Source: Prevotella sp. UBA2809
GTDB taxonomy: Bacteria; Bacteroidota; Bacteroidia; Bacteroidales; Bacteroidaceae
Assembly (NCBI GenBank): GCA_002351725.1
Contig: DEHD01000006.1
Span: 1 to 16,859 of the forward strand
DNA: 16,859 nt
Reading direction: 5' to 3'
The position numbers were made by a program, and so were the translations under genes. Below are positions 14,169 through 16,859 of this stretch, one piece after another; positions within the stretch are counted from its first letter, which is position 1; each line of letters begins with the position of its first letter. The notes beneath the pieces are model-generated. The model did no database searches and was not told where the DNA came from. It worked only from the letters and a program-made list of their open reading frames with translations.

Positions 14169-15461
14169 ATGAGTACAAGTAAGAATTATCGTTTCGAGAC
14201 TTTGCAACTGCATGTAGGCCAGGAACAGGCCGACCCCGCTACTGATGCACGTGCCGTGCCCATCTATCAGACCACAAGTTATGTGTTCCACAACTCAAAG
14301 CATGCTGCCGATCGTTTCGGACTTCGCGATGCTGGTAATATCTACGGTCGACTGACCAACTCTACTCAGGGTGTGTTCGAGGATCGCGTAGCAGCACTCG
14401 AAGGTGGTGTAGCAGGACTTGCAGTTGCCAGTGGTGCTGCCGCTATTACTTACGCTCTGCAAAACATTGTACAGGCAGGCGACCATATCGTTGCAGCCGA
14501 CAACCTGTATGGTGGTTCTTATAATCTCATTACACATACACTGGCCACACAGGGCATTACCAACACTATTGTTAATGTTAACGACCTGGCTGCTCTCGAG
14601 GCTGCTATCAAGCCCAACACAAAAGTAGTATATGCCGAGACCTTCGGTAACCCAAATAGCGACGTGCTCGATTTGGAAGGCGTGGCAGCTGTAGCCCACA
14701 AACACGGCATCCCATTCATCGTTGACAACACCTTCGGTACTCCATATCTTATCCGTCCATTGGAGCACGGAGCTGACATCGTAGTTCACTCGGCTACCAA
14801 GTTCCTTGGTGGACACGGAACCTCACTGGGTGGTGTGATTGTAGATGGTGGTAAGTTTGACTGGAAGGCTAATCCAGATAAGTTCCCCACGCTGGCTAAG
14901 CCCGATCCATCATACCATGGTATCGTATTTGCCGATGCTGTAGGTGCTGCCGCTTACGTTACACGTATCCGTGCCGTCATCCTCCGCGATACCGGTGCTA
15001 CACTGTCGCCATTCAACGCATTCATCCTGTTGCAGGGTGTTGAGACACTAAGCTTGCGAGTAGAGCGCCACGTAGAGAACGCGCTTAAGGTAGTTGACTT
15101 CCTGGCTAACCATCCAAAGGTAGCTAAGGTTAATCACCCAGCACTGGCAAGTCATCACGACCATGCTTTGTACAACAAGTACTTCCCACAGGGTGGTGGT
15201 TCTATCTTCACCTTCGAGATTAAGGGCGGACAGGAAGAAGCCTGGAAGTTTATCGATGCCCTACAGATCTTCTCACTGCTGGCTAACGTAGCCGATGTAA
15301 AGAGTCTGGTTATCCACCCATATACAACTACTCACTCACAGTTGAGTCCTGAGGAACTGGCTGAGCAGCACATCACGCCATCAACCATCCGCTTGAGTAT
15401 CGGTACAGAACACATTGACGATATTATTGCCGACTTGTCGCAGGCGTTTGACCAAATTTAA
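14169..15461 (+). CDS. metY: O-acetylhomoserine sulfhydrylase (O-acetylhomoserine aminocarboxypropyltransferase)
   Basis: The 430-residue protein is a PLP enzyme of the Cys/Met metabolism family. It opens with the MetY pattern FETLQLHVGQEQADPATDAR, then AVPIYQTTSYVFHNSKHAAD. The cofactor region has ASGAAAITYAL (about 88-98) and DNTFGTPYL (about 186-194), and the Schiff-base lysine is Lys211 in HSATKFLGGHGTSLGG. The length of about 430, rather than about 390, and the VGAAAYVTRIRAVILRDTGA insert region fit MetY rather than MetB or MetC. The reaction joins O-acetyl-L-homoserine and sulfide to give homocysteine and acetate, the direct sulfhydrylation route to methionine. Some members also accept O-acetylserine. 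It is divergent from an Lrp-type gene and followed by cysK, so the locus handles sulfide assimilation. Confidence 0.93.
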   Translation: MSTSKNYRFETLQLHVGQEQADPATDARAVPIYQTTSYVFHNSKHAADRFGLRDAGNIYGRLTNSTQGVFEDRVAALEGGVAGLAVASGAAAITYALQNIVQAGDHIVAADNLYGGSYNLITHTLATQGITNTIVNVNDLAALEAAIKPNTKVVYAETFGNPNSDVLDLEGVAAVAHKHGIPFIVDNTFGTPYLIRPLEHGADIVVHSATKFLGGHGTSLGGVIVDGGKFDWKANPDKFPTLAKPDPSYHGIVFADAVGAAAYVTRIRAVILRDTGATLSPFNAFILLQGVETLSLRVERHVENALKVVDFLANHPKVAKVNHPALASHHDHALYNKYFPQGGGSIFTFEIKGGQEEAWKFIDALQIFSLLANVADVKSLVIHPYTTTHSQLSPEELAEQHITPSTIRLSIGTEHIDDIIADLSQAFDQI

Positions 15462-15465
15462 TGGG

Positions 15466-15490
15466 AACGGGGAGTATAATCCCCGTTTTT
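15466..15490 (+). terminator. Rho-independent terminator of metY
   Basis: AACGGGGA (15466-15473) pairs with TCCCCGTT (15480-15487) around a 6-nt loop, and the sequence ends in TTTTT (15486-15490). It begins 4 bp after the metY stop codon, so metY and cysK are mostly separate transcripts. Confidence 0.88.
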
Positions 15491-15495
15491 CAACA

Positions 15496-15517
15496 ATATA
15501 CCAAACGTTTGGTATAT
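15496..15517. promoter_or_regulatory. Perfect 22-bp palindrome, possible operator upstream of cysK
   Basis: The palindrome is centred between 15506 and 15507 with the core CCAAACGTTTGG and A/T-rich arms (ATATA and TATAT). It ends 20 bp before the -33 box of the cysK promoter, and is separate from the metY terminator just before it. A two-fold site of this length is typical of a dimeric regulator. No T tract follows, so it is not a second terminator. Confidence 0.5.
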
Positions 15518-15537
15518 AGAATGCCACACAAAAGGGA

Positions 15538-15568
15538 TTGTGAGATTAAGAAGAAAGTTGTACCTTTG
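15538..15568 (+). promoter_or_regulatory. Promoter of cysK
   Basis: TTG (15538-15540), a 20-bp spacer, then TACCTTTG (15561-15568). The leader is about 55-65 nt. Confidence 0.8.
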
Positions 15569-15639
15569 CACCGTGGTTATTTAAATATCACAAAGAGAGA
15601 GAATTTATTTGTTATTAATTTTATAAAATGGTAAGGATT

Positions 15640-16587
15640 ATGAGTAAAATCGCAAAACAGCTGACAGAGCTCGTCGGCAACACTCCACTTCTTGAGCTCA
15701 ACAAGTATTCACAGGCAAAGGGTCTTGAGACTCCTGTTATTGCCAAGGTAGAATTCTTTAATCCTGGCGGCAGCGTTAAGGATCGTATAGCACTGGCTAT
15801 GATTGAAGACGCTGAAGCAAAAGGCATCTTGAAGCCAGGAGCAACCATTATCGAACCAACCTCTGGAAATACGGGCGTAGGACTGGCACTGGTATCAGCC
15901 GTCAAGGGCTATCACTTAATCCTTACCATGCCTGAAACCATGAGTGTAGAGCGCCGTAACCTTGTAAAAGCATATGGTGCTGAGGTACGACTCACTTCTG
16001 GTAAAGACGGTATGCCAGGCGCCATCCGCGCTGCAGAGGAACTGCGCGATTCAATCCCTGGTGCAGTAATCCTGCAGCAGTTTGAGAACGCAGCAAACCC
16101 CGCCAAGCACTATGCCACAACAGGTCCTGAGATCTGGCGCGATACCGATGGAAAAGTTGACATTTTCATTGGTGGTGTAGGTACTGGCGGAACAATCTCT
16201 GGTACAGGAAAATTCCTGAAAGAGCAGAATCCAAACGTAAAGATTATTGCTGTAGAGCCAAAGTCAAGCCCTGTGCTGAATGGTGGTCAGAGCGGTCCTC
16301 ACAAGATTCAGGGTATAGGTGCAGGTTTCGTGCCCAAGACCTACGATGCAACAGTTATTGACGAGGTGTTCGACGTTGAGAACGACGATGCCATCCGCAC
16401 AGGTCGTGAGATTGCTCAGCAGGAAGGTCTGCTGGTTGGTATCTCAGCAGGTGCAGCACTGTACGCTGCTACCGAGGTAGCTAAGCGCCCAGAGAACAAG
16501 GGTAAGAAGATTGTTGTACTGCTGCCTGATACAGGTGAGCGCTACCTGAGCACAGTTCTCTATGCTTTTGAGGATTATCCACTTTAA
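15640..16587 (+). CDS. cysK: Cysteine synthase A (O-acetylserine sulfhydrylase)
   Basis: From the ATG at 15640 the protein has 315 residues and opens MSKIAKQLTELVGNTPLLEL, the standard CysK beginning. An ATG four codons upstream (15628) is also open; I prefer 15640 because it matches the family start. The PLP lysine is Lys47 in NPGGSVKDRIA. The substrate loop is TSGNTG (74-79), the phosphate-binding loop is GTGGTISGTGKF (about 178-189), and VGISAGAAL is near the C terminus. It makes L-cysteine from O-acetyl-L-serine and sulfide. Its own promoter and terminator frame it. Together with metY it covers both sulfide-fixing steps, to cysteine and to homocysteine. Confidence 0.94.
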   Translation: MSKIAKQLTELVGNTPLLELNKYSQAKGLETPVIAKVEFFNPGGSVKDRIALAMIEDAEAKGILKPGATIIEPTSGNTGVGLALVSAVKGYHLILTMPETMSVERRNLVKAYGAEVRLTSGKDGMPGAIRAAEELRDSIPGAVILQQFENAANPAKHYATTGPEIWRDTDGKVDIFIGGVGTGGTISGTGKFLKEQNPNVKIIAVEPKSSPVLNGGQSGPHKIQGIGAGFVPKTYDATVIDEVFDVENDDAIRTGREIAQQEGLLVGISAGAALYAATEVAKRPENKGKKIVVLLPDTGERYLSTVLYAFEDYPL

Positions 16588-16619
16588 GAATAAAACAAAG
16601 AGAGAGAGAGTTTTTATGG

Positions 16620-16648
16620 CCCGGTGCTGTTGCAAGCATCGGGTTTTT
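16620..16648 (+). terminator. Rho-independent terminator of cysK
   Basis: CCCGGTGCT (16620-16628) pairs with AGCATCGGG (16635-16643), with one G-U pair and a 6-nt loop, followed by TTTTT (16644-16648). It lies 33 bp after the cysK stop. Confidence 0.88.
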
Positions 16649-16650
16649 AT

Positions 16651-16695
16651 TGCACAAAAAACCAGATTTGTGCACATTTAGACTAATTTTGTGCA
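16651..16695. repeat. Three TTTGTGCA elements upstream of the etfB-like promoter
   Basis: TGCACAAA (16651-16658) and TTTGTGCA (16667-16674) form a perfect inverted pair with an 8-bp gap. A third copy, TTTGTGCA (16688-16695), repeats the second at a distance of 21 bp, about two helix turns. The last copy ends 5 bp before the -33 box. It looks like a regulator binding array. Confidence 0.5.
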
Positions 16696-16700
16696 TTTTA

Positions 16701-16732
16701 TTTGGCTGTATGCATAAAAAACACTACCTTTG
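16701..16732 (+). promoter_or_regulatory. Promoter of the etfB-like gene
   Basis: TTTG (16701-16704), a 20-bp spacer, then TACCTTTG (16725-16732). The leader is about 32 nt to the ATG at 16771. Confidence 0.8.
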
Positions 16733-16770
16733 CAGCCGATTTTGAAATTTCATTCACATTATTAATAAAT

Positions 16771-16859
16771 ATGGCTTTAAAGATTGTTGTGCTGGCCAAG
16801 CAAGTGCCAGACACCCGAAATGTGGGTAAGGACGCAATGACTGCCGAAGGCACCGTAAA
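16771..16859 (+). CDS. etfB: Electron transfer flavoprotein subunit beta, N-terminal part (runs off the window)
   Basis: Only the first 29 full codons are in view. They read MALKIVVLAKQVPDTRNVGK and then DAMTAEGTV, which matches the start of EtfB/FixA proteins: a first beta strand (KIVVLAKQVPDT) and the TRNVGKDAM...GTV turn that follows. EtfB binds AMP and, with EtfA, carries electrons between dehydrogenases (often acyl-CoA dehydrogenases in anaerobes) and a redox partner. The alpha subunit gene would be expected next, beyond the edge. The family call rests on this short stretch, so some doubt remains. Confidence 0.8.
   Translation, partial: MALKIVVLAKQVPDTRNVGKDAMTAEGTV

Noticed and set aside
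15590..16610. ACAAAGAGAGAGA present both before cysK (15590-15602) and after it (16595-16607)
   Set aside because: It is a simple GA-rich tract; with no target duplication or mobile gene it does not mark an inserted element.
16709..16716. Palindrome TATGCATA in the spacer of the etfB-like promoter
   Set aside because: An 8-bp A/T-rich palindrome is expected by chance in this type of sequence.

Overview
The window looks like a chromosomal segment from a member of the Bacteroidota, most likely Prevotellaceae (Prevotella or a close relative). Three things point there. Most promoters are of the Bacteroidota type (TTG or TTTG, about 20 bp, then TAnnTTTG). Shine-Dalgarno sites are not evident. The gene families are typical of the phylum: DUF3822 next to rsmD, a TlpA-like protein with a long N-terminal domain, a short Crp/Fnr regulator, and ECF sigma factors. 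No rRNA, tRNA, insertion sequence, phage gene or CRISPR array was seen. No stretch of more than about 300 bases lacks a gene.

Left part (1-6131, all minus strand). The edge holds the first 127 codons of an ECF sigma factor. Next is a two-gene unit of a 48-residue protein and a 165-residue DUF6169-like protein, with its own promoter and terminator. Then comes an apparent operon read right to left: an ECF sigma factor, a one-pass membrane protein that is probably its anti-sigma factor, a 380-residue secreted protein, a secreted TlpA-like thioredoxin protein, a 193-residue secreted protein, and a broken ORF that is only a signal peptide. A beta-rich domain seems to be shared by the 380-residue protein (twice) and the TlpA-like protein (once). 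This is the most accessory and least understood part of the window.

Middle part (6144-9712). A Crp/Fnr regulator and a RecD-like helicase are read on the minus strand. They diverge from a 31-residue membrane ORF, a DUF3822 gene and rsmD on the plus strand. The divergent gap carries a 7-bp tandem repeat, and both promoters lie almost on top of their start codons.

Right part (9709-16859). A minus-strand operon encodes a DUF486 membrane protein, DNA primase (dnaG) and cardiolipin synthase. An Lrp/AsnC regulator is divergent from metY (O-acetylhomoserine sulfhydrylase), which is followed by cysK (cysteine synthase). Together these form a small sulfur amino acid locus with clear promoters, terminators and a perfect 22-bp palindrome before cysK. 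The right edge holds the start of an etfB-like gene behind a promoter flanked by repeated TTTGTGCA elements.
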